Under the pieces are notes generated by a model. It searched no databases. It was not told the origin of the DNA and saw only the letters and a list, made by a program, of their open reading frames with translations. Made by a program: the position numbers and the translations under genes. A DNA stretch of 64,000 nucleotides from Pseudeuparius sepicola (taxonomy: Eukaryota; Arthropoda; Insecta; Coleoptera; Anthribidae): assembly GCA_963920635.1 (NCBI GenBank), contig OY987303.1:20624175-20688174 (forward strand), given 5' to 3'. Below are positions 23,106 through 34,427 of the stretch, in pieces; positions within the stretch are counted from its first letter, which is position 1, and each line of letters starts with the position of its first letter.

Positions 23106-23681
23106 CCTACAATCTATTTATTATTCGATAAGTTACTTACCTCACTTAAACTGACTGAAAATATATATCTAATTACCTTCACCTGCATGTACTACTCATC
23201 TGCCACATTTAATGTATAATGCTTAATATCTACTTTAATGACATATTTGTATCCGGCCTGTTGTAGTACTATAAATACTTGGATTTAACCACGCACATAT
23301 CAACTTGTTTGATATCAGTGGAATTCCGTTTATTTATGTTCTCAGCGGAATTCATAGAAATTATGGCTAATATTATTATTAAATTAATTAAATTTTATTA
23401 TTATTATACCATAAAATAAAATATTGTAAAATTTTTGAGATAATAAATATCTACTACTACTACTACAAACATTTAGACAATCGGATTTTACCATGAAACG
23501 GAAAAACAACGACAAACACATTAAAATTGAACATATATCTATCAAAATCTTGGGGATACTGAACTGTTCAGTATCTTGCATCAAGCATCTTGTGTTGATT
23601 TTTGTGGTTTTTTTTTTCATTGTTACTATTGTCAGTTTACGCTTTCGTTATTGTACTTACTGATGTTTTAATATTGTAGAG

Positions 23682-23718
23682 CCTTGAAGATGGTTAAAAA
23701 TATAACCGAAACGTCGGC
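23682..23718 (+). ncRNA. Hammerhead-like motif, right arm
   Basis: Mirror copy of the motif at 17669-17705, here on the plus strand, with the same stem II (GGTTA/TAACC) and GAAACGTC. Catalysis is not shown, as the CUGANGA box is imperfect. Confidence 0.35.
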
Positions 23719-23796
23719 AAAAGAATAAACTAGTTTCCTTCGTAATTTTTGATCCCTACCCAACCAGTACACCTACATGACAATTTAAATTATTGG

Positions 23797-25995
23797 GCAA
23801 ATTTAAATTATTTTCATCAAAGTCATTGCCTAAGATGATATACATTTTCTGTGCATTTCCTGTTGTGGCACACCAGCCACATTAACTGATATGGGCTTAC
23901 TGACTCGCACGCTTATGTATTTTTTAGACTTAGTTCGTTTATAGTGTCTGAGGTGGTTTTAATATATTCGATTTTTGACCCGTATAAAGTTTCAAAAAAT
24001 TCAGAATTTTAAGTTGGCACAGAGAAGAACACCTTGTATATTTTTTATTGGATCTTTACTCATCAACAGAGTGAGTGTTTCGAAGTAATTCCATGGCACA
24101 CTTGACTCTCCAGATGACATTAAAATTCATATTTTTATTTTGCTCAACTTTGACACCCTCCAGAATGGAACCCCCTGTATATATTTTTTTTTTCAACTTT
24201 GGTATATGGGGGTTTCGGTGTGTCCTGATTAACGCCGTGGTGTAAGATTTGAAATAAAAAATGCCTAATATGGTTTTTTGAAAAACGCATCTCTTTAAAA
24301 AATCGCAGTGGGCAGAGATCCTAGCAAAATGTTTTTGGAAGACACCTTTTGTGTTTTAAAATTTAGTAGAATGGTTCTTATTTTCCCTTTTTATTTATGT
24401 TCTGCTAATGAATTTTTTATTTTTAATACGTTGTTAAACCAGAGAGAGCCTTGTGTCCTCTGGAGGAAAATTTTACTCCCTCCATTTTCTCAAGTTTTAA
24501 CTACAACAAATACTATAGAAAATTTTATATTTTAAATTATTAATTTTTAATTAATTATTTTTAAAACCTAAATTATTTTAGCAACATCAACCCCTGAATA
24601 ATATTTTTGTTGTAAATGTATAAACTGACATTTCTGCAAGCCATCGTTTTTCCACGGCTGCCTGCGATGGCAGCGAGCTCTCTTGCGTCTCAAATGGCAT
24701 AAAATTTGTACTGCACAGCAATACTGAAAAGAGAAACCGTGTACAGTTTCCGATCAGGTTTATTACTATTGTCCCCTGTGGACCTCTTTTTACCATTTTG
24801 ACTTGTTTCCATAGCCACCTTAATAGCTGAACTCAAATTGAAAATTTGATTTTTTGCAATTGTGATGCAGTGTAAAATCTATAATTTGTGGGAATAATTT
24901 CTTGAAATTTGGAATCTGGGGGTTTTCAGGGGCGCTCATTAACGCCACGTTATCAGATTTCCGATAAAAAAATCGCAGATACCTAAACTCGAAAATTTGG
25001 GTAAAATTTTTTTTTAATCCGGCCCTGGAATAATCGTTTCGTCATTGAAAAGTGTTTGATACTCCGATCCGGAGGTTTGATAAGTAAGTTCCAGATCAAA
25101 ATGAAACATCCTGTAGGTATCGCAAAATTGATTGTCATCAGCCCATTTCTTGACTTTTGTATGGTTTGATATATTGACAGTATGATGGATCTTTTAGTTT
25201 ATTTTATTTTTAAAGGTACAAAAATGTATCGACGTGATGTGGAGGTGACGATTCTATATCCGCAGATGTTATTTAATGTTGACAGAGGCATGGCTTAAAT
25301 AGGATTAGCGCCCCAATTTCGCTTCATCAGCATGCCGCGTAACCCAAAATTAATTATAACTATTATCAAAGGTCTGCACGCTCTAAAAACCTTCCGATAA
25401 TTTGTGGGAAATATGCGGCCCATACATCAAAGACTTTTTGCTGAAATCGCCGCGGGGGAGGCCCTGAAAAGGTGAAAATAATGGCAATTACTGCAATTTT
25501 TCAAGAGCAGCGCCGCCTGCGCCCGAAAGAATCTATTCAGTTTTTTCGGATCGCGACCTATTTGATTATTCCGAGGACCTTTCTGGGGCCGTTACTCATC
25601 GCGGCCAATTTGAGAGATGCTAATAAGCCAGCGAAAATCCATAAATCGTCGGAGAGATGGGCGCGCCAATTTCGAGGGAATATCTTCGGTGTAATCGGGA
25701 CCGTATTTGCCTAGGAAATTCTTAATTTCTTACGAAAATATTCTCCGGCAGTGGAAATCTTTGGAGACTCAGTTCAGATTGAGTGAATCAAAGTTTAAAC
25801 ATGAGTTATATTTGGTATATTAACCAAACTCGCTTTGGAAGGCAAAAGAGGAAACCGCATTTTTGTAAAGATTGAGAAATAGATAAATTTTCTAATGGAA
25901 TGTAAAGGTTTTTTGTATAAATATTTCTTTCGATCTCTAGCACAAGCAATGGAAGAGAAGCTGCTGCCAAACACTAATGCCATATAATTTTTTTT
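23797..25995. other. Non-coding stretch
   Basis: Two loosely similar blocks (24170-24300 and 24885-24990) share ttaacgcc and nearby text and look like diverged repeats. 25320-25720 is a GC-richer, unique-looking island. The 80-residue frame at 25472-25714 lies in it but has no recognisable family or splice context. Confidence 0.4.
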
Positions 25996-26703
25996 TCCAC
26001 TACTAACCCTAAAAAGCATGTATTATTGACCCATCATTAACCCGAGAAGTTGATTTTCTCTCCCCAGGTCAATAATAATTTATTATTGACCAAGGTCAAT
26101 AATGAATTGACGTCACGGGTCACTAGTCTCAGGCTCTTCTATGTACGGCACAATTTCGTATTATTATACAACCCTGCTTACTTATTTCACTGATTTTTTT
26201 CAATTTGTATTAAACGCTGAACACACGCCACTGTAGATATTTTTACTTGTGGACCCTGCCCACAAAACAGAAATCTAACCTTCCCTTCCCCCACCTCCAC
26301 CTAACCGTTCTAACTTAAAATTAGTAACAACAGCTGATGAAACGACGTTTATTTAAGTATTTGGGAAAACAAAAATTACAAATTACAACTAAAACTAATT
26401 ATTATTATTAATGTAATAATTGACTGTGCAATTATTGTAACTAGTCATATTAATTAAACCTGTTGCAGTGCTTGTATTTGTAACCGGAATATTAATGTGT
26501 TGATTGTTTAAGTGAATATTATCTGATATTTTTTGTGTAACACTGGCGGGATTCTATATTAGCAAAGGAACTAGAACTACCAATATCAAATAACTGTTCA
26601 TCAGGAGGTTCATTATGACTATCATTTGGATGGATAGTGTTATCGCTCTGCGCAACTACAGGTACTAATGTAGCACTGTAAACTGGCCCTTGAACCATGT
26701 TAG

Positions 26704-27582
26704 CTATTTTTTTTTAGAAGCCAGAGATTCTTCAATATACCCTTCGGCAACAGTGCAAGATTTCCAACCTCCGCGCTGTTTTACAGTTATAACACAGAAA
26801 ATATTCGTAGTATATTTTCTGTGGTTATAAGATCGCCACCACTTTCCGCTAAAATAAGCGTGGTAAATCTGTGGTAGGCCGTTTTTGAATATACTTTTTA
26901 ACAACTTCGACCCAAACTGGCTTCATGATAACAAACTTTCGTGCTGTTCCATTTTTACTAGTAGAAATATCAATAACGATCATATCGTCTCGAACATCCA
27001 AGTCTTTTCGAAGCATATTACAAAGTTCGTCTGTTCTACATGCACCAGCAACTGCGATAACAAGTAGAACCTAGTAATTAATAAATTAATTATTGTTATA
27101 TATGTAAAGTAGAACGAGGCATGTTTAGGTAGGTACCTTTGCTGTTAAAAACACTTCGTCTGGTGCGTCTCTCAAAAATCGTGCAATTTCATCTTCTTTA
27201 AAAACAAGTGATTTTTTCGCTACATAATTAGTATTTTGCCTTTTCAAACATGCTACCAGTTTAAAATACTTCGAAATGTCAATATTTTCCTTCAATGAAA
27301 TCGTGGATTTAACATAGAAAACGTTGCCCACAAGCTTGATGATTTCTTGTTTTCAGCTTGCGTTCGAAAATATACCAATAATATATTTTCAGAAATTGTT
27401 TCAATATTCTTCATTTTGCACCAGTCTTTAAACATTGTATAAGTTTTTAAGTAAACACTTTTCGACTTCTGTGGAAGCAACTGATCATTCATCTTTTGTG
27501 CCTCTTCTCTAATTTCCGGAGGAATGCAGAATATGTTTGGCGAGGATGAGCCATCATGATAATTATTATCACACTTTTTCAC
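26704..27582 (-). pseudogene. Crypton tyrosine recombinase, broken
   Basis: Cryptons move by a tyrosine recombinase. On the minus strand the N-terminal core-binding region reads YLKTYTMFKDWCKMKNIETI and IDISKYFKLVACLKRQ...LVFKEDEIARFLRDAPDEVFLTAK. A 67-73 bp intron follows (GTACCT...TACTAG, about 27069-27135), then VLLVIAVAGACRTDELC with the first catalytic Arg. The end reads GGWKSCTVAEGYIEES with the catalytic Tyr. Damage: a one-base shift near 27300, a deletion after DLPRLF that removes the HxxR block, a 32 bp palindromic insertion (26793-26824), and Arg where the family usually has His (KQRGGW). No ATG lies near the 5' end of the frame, so the start is lost or farther upstream. Recognition is by the characteristic GGWKS.TVAEGYIE and GACR.DEL motifs. 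Confidence 0.8.
26793..26824. mobile_element. 32 bp palindromic mini-insertion with 6 bp direct repeats
   Basis: A palindrome (cacagaaaatat ... atattttctgtg plus one g) is flanked by TTATAA at 26787-26792 and 26825-26830. Removing it with one TTATAA restores the Crypton frame across the site (GGDLITVKQRGGW). That is independent evidence that it is an insertion. Confidence 0.75.
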
Positions 27583-27785
27583 AAAAATAATATAAACTCA
27601 CAGTTGATTTAGTCAAGAATAAATAATAATAATAATAATTAATGGCTAAATTTGACAGATAACAGTAAAGAAACTTCATTTGATGAAACAAAAATCAAGG
27701 CTAACTTGATTTGTGATTAAATAATACGAAGGAAAAAACAAAGGTAAGTTTACTATTAAAAATGCTTTACAGTTTTTTACAATAA

Positions 27786-27845
27786 TATTTTTATGGGGTG
27801 TTAGTAGTGGAAAAATATTTTTATGGAGTGTTAGTAGTGGAAAAA
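27786..27845. repeat. Two tandem ~30 bp units
   Basis: The unit ttttatggggtgttagtagt ggaaaaat occurs twice in a row with one change (ggggtg/ggagtg). A similar stretch lies inverted at 25996-26015 (ccactactaaccct), on the other side of the Crypton remnant. Confidence 0.6.
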
Positions 27846-27851
27846 ATTGTA

Positions 27852-27955
27852 TATTAACCACGGTTTAGACAGCTATTATTGCCCTCACGTCTTAAATCCC
27901 TCGGCGTTGCCTCGGGATTTAATATTGACTCTGTCTAAACCTTGGTTAATAATAT
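27852..27955. repeat. Short palindromic element
   Basis: attaaccacggtttagacag at the left is mirrored by tgtctaaaccttggttaat at the right, around an inner hairpin (ccctcggcgttgcctcggga). 28140-28280 has a similar inner hairpin (ctcgccgcttacgcggctcg). Confidence 0.55.
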
Positions 27956-28888
27956 ACTATTATTTACGAGTAATGTATAATTTAAGTATTATACTTGTGG
28001 TTTGCATTATAATGAATACCTACTTAAATGTGTTAGTGTCAAACGCGTAGTGTTTGTGTAATTGTATTAAGATGGCTGCAAACGAAGAGTCTTTACTTAT
28101 ACACCTCCAGAAATTGTACAATTAATCGTAAATTAAGTAGAGTATACTACTCGCAATAATGGCTATTATCCTCTCGGAATTTTACTCCCTCGCCGCTTAC
28201 GCGGCTCGGTTCGTAAATATTCCTCCGAAATAATTACAGTCATTATTGACTGACGGTATAATCGCGATATAATCAAAGTCCAAATTTAAAAATATTGGAT
28301 TTTGTAATTTTAATTACTTTCGTTTAATACACTGGAATGTTATTAAATGCCCTATTCATTGGTAAAATATCTGCATTCTTGAAATTTATATTTAGAATGT
28401 GTATATTAAAATAGAATACATCAAAATTAAATTAAACGAATTTAATAAATAGCAAAAAGCAAATGATTAAATATAAAACTTTGTATATTGCTATTTTGTA
28501 ATATAAAAATATGTTAGCTGATATTGGCGGGTGTTATAAAATTAAAAATAATTTTTTTTACATTTTAACATGAGCTATTCTCTTTTTAAAAAGTTTTTAT
28601 TAGCTTGTAACTTTGTTAACAAAACTACCAAATAGATTTCTCCCGCATGTAGGTAATTATTGTCGTATCGATCTGAAATTTCTAAAAATATCTCACAGTA
28701 CAATGTTATGGTATCATTGAGCTTTTATGTCAAGGGAGGAAGGAGAGAGTTGTGGAAAATATAAAACCCTTGATTACTGGAAGTCCAGGATCAAATAAGA
28801 GCATCACTGTTATAATAATATACTGACCAGTCCAAAAATTGGTACACTTGAAAAATATTCTATATTTACACGCTTTTAATAGCTTGAT
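27956..28888. other. Non-coding stretch
   Basis: AT-rich sequence with the hairpin-bearing segment at 28140-28280 and nothing else that I can name. Confidence 0.4.
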
Positions 28889-29880
28889 TTGTGTACCTAT
28901 GTATGTAAATTTGTAAACATGCAGACGAAATATGACTTTGAATTACCGTTTGAAGTGGTCATCCGAGATCGCCAAACAAGTCAAATTGCAATACCAGAAA
29001 CATCCTCTGGAACAAGCATCTGGTATACAGACGGATCCAAATTGGATGATGGGGTTGGAATTGGGATATACGGCCCTCCATTTTCCAGGCAGAACTCCAA
29101 GCCATAAATGTATGTGCCCATGAGTGCATCAACAGAAGCATCAAGGGGGCAAGGGGCAAGAATATATACATCTTATCAGACAGTCAGGCAGCACTAAAAG
29201 CTCTGAAGTCCTATACTTATGAGTCTAAAGTTGCCTGGGAATGCAAAGCACATCTAAAGCAACTGGCCATATTAGGCAATAGATTGACTTTAATGTTGGT
29301 GCCAGGGCACGCAGGTGTTCATGGCAATAAAATAGCTGATAGCCTCGCTCGAGAAGGGGCTAAGGTCCTGCACCATTCTGTGGCATAAATAAAAGCCACC
29401 TATTGGGAGAGATCAAAATATGGGAAAAAGAACAAAAATATTCTACTGGAGAAACACTCAGGGCCAAAGACAAGCGGAACGATTTCTGACCTATTCGCCT
29501 GAGAACGCCAAAAAGCTTCTCACTCTAAACAAGAATGAAGTAAGACTAATCACAGGTCTCCTTACTGGACACTGCCCATTAGGATGGGCAAAACAGATAG
29601 TGGACTATGTAGATTCTGCAACGAACGTGAGGAGACTAGCGAGCATATACTCTGCGAGTGTCCCCTCTTAATCCGAAGCAGACTCAAACACTTCGAAAAG
29701 ATTGATATAAATCCAAACGAAATTGGCCCCAAGGAAAATACTGAGCTTTATTAAAAGCTTAGGTGACCTCGGCATTTATTAGAGTAGGGTCACTCACAAA
29801 AGATGAAAAGATCTACATAGGTCGCAGTGAAGAAAAGCCATTAGGGCGAAACGACCTCGAGAAAATCTACAATCTACAAC
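28889..29880 (+). pseudogene. LINE 3' end with RNase H domain and Cys/His tail
   Basis: RNase H removes the RNA strand during LINE replication. The first catalytic Asp is in IWYTDGSKLDDGVGIGIYGP (about 29015-29085). The frame then shifts. An open frame without ATG (to the stop at about 29388) carries FQAELQAINV (Glu), NIYILSDSQAALKAL (Asp), LMLVPGHAGVHGN and KIADSLAREGA (Asp). After that stop, further frames read SPENAKKLLTLNKNEVRLITG and, after another shift, GLCRFCNEREETSEHILCEC. All four acidic residues survive, but the reading frame is broken at least three times and the RT is missing. I/R1-type LINEs have this order. A related fragment lies inverted at 5690-6180. Confidence 0.8.
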
Positions 29881-31147
29881 TTTGTAAACAAATCTAGCAA
29901 ATCGATTTCTATTTGTTGTATCGATCGGAAATTTTGCAAACTTATTCAATTCCGGTGGCAATACAATGTTAAGGTACCATCGAACTTTTATGATGATGGA
30001 GAAGGGAGTTGGTCATAGCCATAGCTACTTCTCAGTGGTTCCTTGTAATTTGTAATAGTGACACCTTAGCAGAGATGGAGGGATACCTGGTTAGATTTTG
30101 ATGTAAAAGACCCTGCAGTGCTCTAGATCTGTACCTAAAGTATATTTAAGACCAACAAGATAAAAAATGATTGATTGGATAATATGCTTTTTATTTCTTA
30201 ATATGAAATTATTTAAGAGGCCCTGTAATAATGATGTAGATATTAAAATGAATTTGAAGTCCAATTGACAGCGTTACTCTTTATAAAGAAGACACTGCTT
30301 TAATTTAGAAAATAACTAATAATAATAACAAAAAACTAATATAATTTGCGAAACGGAATCGATTTGGTCTTGGTTAAATCATTAGGTATTTAGACCTCAG
30401 AACGCGATAGGGCCCAAGAAAACGCTCCACGATTTTACATTAAATAAAAACATATAAAATAAATTATTTTCTAATTTTGAGTCAACGATAAAAGCGTGTT
30501 TTTTTAGTTTTTAAACTATTAATTATAAAAGGAGCCCTACAGATCCGCATATCAAATGTAATCAAGAGTAACTTTTTGTATTTGCGTTGATTTAATGATA
30601 CGTTTCTACAAAAGCAGCTAATAACAAAAGCCCAGGATTTTTACAAAAATTATACAAAAAGAGGCAAATAGGTACTTAAAAGGTTGACTCGAAGCTTCCG
30701 GGATTGGCAATTATTTTTAGCGGTTAAAAAAACTCGTTGTGCTGCCGAAACGAGTCCCGTAATAAAGTAGGACAAAAATTAAATTCAGCGGCATTTTTTC
30801 CGCCGTCATAAAGTTTTTATTAGTGGCGAAAGCCCGCATAATTTCTCAATTAATTCCTTTAACTTTTCCCGTATAAAATATTAATACTCGTTGCCCAGGA
30901 ACTCATTAATCTTATTTGTTTTGCATCATTATACGCAGAGGCAGCCCGGGGCCGGTGGGGGTAAGAGGCTTTTATTTTATTAAAAGACGCCATCGTCGGG
31001 AGAGGGTTTTTTTAAATCCTCATTTTCTGCATAATTAAAAGTATTTTTCTGGGGGACAAGCGCCGGATGAGCGTTCGGATTTAATTTTTTTAAGAGTTAT
31101 ACCACCCGAAAGCGGCGATAAAAAGATACGACGTTTTTTTGTTTCAG
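29881..31147. other. Non-coding stretch upstream of the first Beat exon (probable intron)
   Basis: AT-rich sequence, then a moderately GC-rich unique block at 30690-31010, and a pyrimidine tract ending in tttgtttcag, which is the acceptor at 31146-31147. No other exon is recognised. Confidence 0.5.
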
Positions 31148-31271
31148 GGAGGTGCTCGACGGCACTCCGACTGACGAATATGACTGCCCCGGCATTGCAG
31201 GATCCGAGAAGAGACATGCAGCTGCACTGTAAATTCGACATGGGCGGAGAGGAACTCTATGCTGTTAAATG
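31148..31271 (+). CDS. Beaten path family protein, internal exon (first half of Ig domain 1)
   Basis: Beat proteins are secreted or membrane-anchored immunoglobulin-domain ligands of Sidestep receptors in insect axon guidance. The exon starts after tttgtttcag and ends at the donor TG|GTTAGT. It begins with the last two bases of a codon and ends after two bases of the next, so 40 full codons lie between. They encode CSTALRLTNMTAPALQ, then MQLHCKFDMGGEELYAVKW. The C and the LYAVKW strand are the Ig B- and C-strand hallmarks of Beat. The next exon supplies the base completing the Trp codon and continues YKDDHEFYRY, exactly the Beat pattern. The signal-peptide exon is not recognised in the window. 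Which Beat paralogue this is cannot be told. Confidence 0.88.
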
Positions 31272-31620
31272 GTTAGTAGCTTTCGAAATTCACATACACA
31301 GGAAAAAATCCCGTGTTAAATTTGTCTATAGGTATAAGTCCACACCATATCTGGTAAATTTTACACCTTTTTTTTTTTGGTCAATTTCACCAAATGTTTT
31401 GGTGTCAATATTTAACACGGCGGCGTTGTGTAAGATTAACACCGTGTTGTGTAACTCTTACACGCAATTTGGTCAAAATGGTGTAATTTAATTTATTTGG
31501 TATTCCCATTTTCTCCTTCTTTCTCTCTTATAGTTTTACCATTGAAGAATGAATGTAATCAATGGTTTTACATATAGGTACTTTATTTTAAAGAAATTTC
31601 AAATGTCATTGATAGTACAA

Positions 31621-31657
31621 GCACAGACCTATATAGCTTCAGCTATATAGGTCTGTG
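31621..31657. mobile_element. 37 bp palindromic mini-insertion with 6 bp direct repeats
   Basis: Perfect 16 bp arms (cacagacctatatagc and complement) around ttca, plus one extra g at the left, flanked by GTACAA at 31615-31620 and 31658-31663. Confidence 0.65.
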
Positions 31658-31931
31658 GTACAAATAAAAGAAATGTGTTATTTGTAAAAATAAAATAAAA
31701 GTAAAAGATAAAGAAGCTGTATGAACCAGGCACAATATGTGATTGGTCTTCGATTTAAATTATTTGTAGGAAATCATAAACAGTAAAAAGTAAAGAAAAT
31801 ATTTTATTTCAGTTCCAAAATATATGAACGATTCCTTACAAATAGGTATAAAAAGATCAACATTTTCTTTCTTAAAGCTACAAATAAATATTCATTCTCA
31901 CAGCCACAAATATTTGGTTATAAAAAATTTA

Positions 31932-33326
31932 TACACTGTGTCCCCGATAAGAGTGAACAGCATGGAGATATTGCAAACGGTGAGAGATCGAGCAACGGTT
32001 AAATGGGGGAAAAGTTGCGCAATTTTGAGGTCAATAAAATGACCCAAACAGATTTCTAATATCTTCTTCGTTTTTGAGGTATTTTGAAAAAAGTAAAATT
32101 TTGAGTTTTCGATTTTATTTTTTTTTTCTGAAGTTGTTATCACAGATAGAAAAAAAGAAAAACACTTTCTTATGGCACTTTTTAACGGGCTTATATGGCG
32201 TTTTGAGATTTGTTCTACAACGTTTCGTTTTTGGGAAACCATCTTTAACTTTTTTTTAATAGGGACCTGTTTTTTTTGCAGATTTTGAAAGCACTTTTTA
32301 TTGCAAATACCATGACGTATGACACGAAATATTTTTAAAATGTTTTGAGACAATTATACTAAAAATTCCTTTTTTTCCATTCATTTTTTTCTATTGCGGC
32401 CCTGTATTTAGTAATAAGAAGTCTAAATATTAATCAGTATTGACAACAATTTAACTTACAGTTTATTTTTACTTGGAAGAGTTAATATTTTTAAATACGG
32501 CCCTGTCTGGTAAGTGTTTTCCTCTGTTCTTGTACAGCATTGTGTTTTGGAGTAAATTCTTCGCTTTTTCTAATTGTGATAAGAAAGCTTTAAGCCAACG
32601 AAACCAATAACTTTTGCCATTTATTAATTGCAACAATACATTCGTTCGGCCTCTACACTATTTCTGTGACACAAGATAATATAACATGCTGTCATGTTAA
32701 ATTTGCCGTCATTTGAAAAAGCACCCTCCATTGCTGATGATACTAATTGTTAAGTAAATGATACGGTGGGACTTATGACAAATGACAAGGGGTTGGTTTC
32801 GTTGTTTCAGAGCGTTCTAGGTAGAGGATTTTTATTTATTTTTTTATTATCGTATGTGACTGTTATTAGTTATTGCTGCTTTTTTCTCCAATTGAAAGAT
32901 AAGTTGTTAATTTGTTATAATACTGATTAATATTTACACTTCTTATTTTTAATACCGGGCGGCATTAGGAAAAAATGTATGAAAAAAAAAAAAGAATTTT
33001 CAGTATAATTATTGTCTTAAAACATTTTAAAAATATTTCGTGTCATACATCATGGTATTTGCAATGAAAAGTGCTTTCAAAATCTCAAAAAAAATCCAGG
33101 TCCGTATTTAAAAAAATAAAGTTGAAGATGGTTTCTCAAAAGCGGTTAAAAAGTTCCATAAGAAAGTGTTTTTCTTTTTTTTTTTCAAAAACGAAAAAAT
33201 ATATTAGAAATCTGTTTGTGCCATTTTATTGACCTCAAAAATGCGCATCTTTTTTCTAATTTAACCGTTGGCATATCTCTCACCGTTTATTGCTGTTCAT
33301 TCTTATCCGGGACCCATGCCGTGTAT
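31932..33326. mobile_element. Foldback element, about 1.4 kb
   Basis: The ends read tacactgtgtccccgataag and, mirrored, ttcttatccgggacc...cgtgta. The arms of about 400 bp share tgaggtcaataaaatg and acagatttctaatat in inverted orientation. The loop (about 32400-32990) is not clearly coding. Divergence between the arms marks it as older than the CAGTGTG and CAGGGTG elements. Confidence 0.65.
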
Positions 33327-34427
33327 ATTCAGAACCGAAGGCTCCCCTCAAATAATAGACTTTTTGTAGGGAAAGTGTGCCTAACCACAAACACAAGAAA
33401 TGCTTTGTGCTAGGAGGTTATTTATACTTATATACTGCAAAAGAGCATTTTCTTACAAATTCGTACGATATTTTGATGCGACCAAACCATTTCGTACAAA
33501 TTCTCATACAATGTACTTAAGTAACTGTTGGCTTACAGAACTGTCCGTGTGAGACAAAAACAACCTTCAAACCTTGTAACACAGCGATTTAGTTAGATAG
33601 GCCTGTTCTCACAAGCACAAGCAGGTCCCAACTAAATCAGAGCCAATCAGCAGGCATCAAAACAATCAGAACAGTCCGATAATTTAAAATCCGTCAATCA
33701 GATTGGCGACTGGTTTCTGATTTCGGTGAGAACAAACTCATATCAACACAGTCGATGAGTATAGGTTAGGGGCTATCACCTCGGCTATCACACAGTACCT
33801 TTCGTCGTCACACACTTTTATACCTATTATACGCGCCACGCGGTCGGGTCACATGTCAGACAAACTGATAAGCTCCGTCGCGCAACACCTTCGACAAACG
33901 ACTGATGCCATAGCTTCGATTTCCTAAGATTTTACACCCGTAACTGGCGAAATGTCTTCCCCTCTCATCACCCTAACACGAAATTGTATTAATACGTTCC
34001 GCGGACACCGAATGGTGTTAAGGAACACCGCATGGTGTGAACAAACACGAACCCGTGTTAGAAATATAAAAAAATTACACCACTAAGTGTTAAAATTAAT
34101 GAATTTGTTGTAATGTGAATTTTAACAAACGAGGTTTGGTTAAGATATTTGGAATCCACCAATTTTCGTGTCAATTTTTCACCAAATTTCTTTCACCACT
34201 TACACGAAGAGGATTTACACCGATTTTTTGTTACTGTGTACGTAAGATACTTTTTTTTTTCTGGAAAATTAAGATTTTATATATTGATGAAATGTGCGTT
34301 TTAAAAATTTATTTTTCGGCTCAGGTTCAGGTTCGCTGACAGTCGACAGAGCAAAGTTCTTTATCTCGTAATTTTCTTTCTTGGTATCTTTACCCAACAA
34401 AAGTAAACAAATTTCATATACGATGTA
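33327..34427. other. Intronic stretch with hairpin and ACACC/GGTGT cluster
   Basis: 33606-33742 starts gttctcac and ends gtgagaac. 33930-34230 has about ten short ACAC(C/G) or GTGTT words, like 31360-31490 at the other side of the 1.4 kb foldback. No exon is seen. Confidence 0.45.

Larger units (their letters stand above)
18958..23466 (+). mobile_element. Nearly full-length two-ORF LINE (CR1/Jockey group)
   Basis: ORF1 (19406-20150) and ORF2 (20266-23105) lie in order on the plus strand, followed by about 360 bp of 3' untranslated sequence that ends in a short tail (ataataaatat then ctactactactactac, to 23466) typical of CR1/Jockey-group LINEs. The 5' boundary is uncertain; it may lie anywhere between 18958 and 19400. 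It sits inside the inverted arms at 17596/23796. Only a few frameshifts separate it from an open copy, so the insertion is fairly young. Confidence 0.8.
17596..23796. mobile_element. Inverted 210 bp arms with hammerhead-like motifs (possible Penelope-like terminal repeats)
   Basis: 17596-17802 and 23582-23796 are inverted copies (tactggttgggtagggatc, actagtttattcttttgcc, and so on). Each carries the sequence TTGAAGA-stem-GAAACGTC, which resembles a hammerhead ribozyme core (see separate entries). Penelope-like elements are known to have terminal repeats in either orientation with hammerhead motifs, so the arms may be what is left of one. No Penelope RT or GIY-YIG domain is visible between them. 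The interior is occupied by a foldback and a LINE. Confidence 0.5.

Noticed and set aside
25472..25714. 80-codon frame in a GC-rich island (possible exon)
   Set aside because: It begins with ATG but no splice sites or family similarity support it; more likely unique non-coding DNA.
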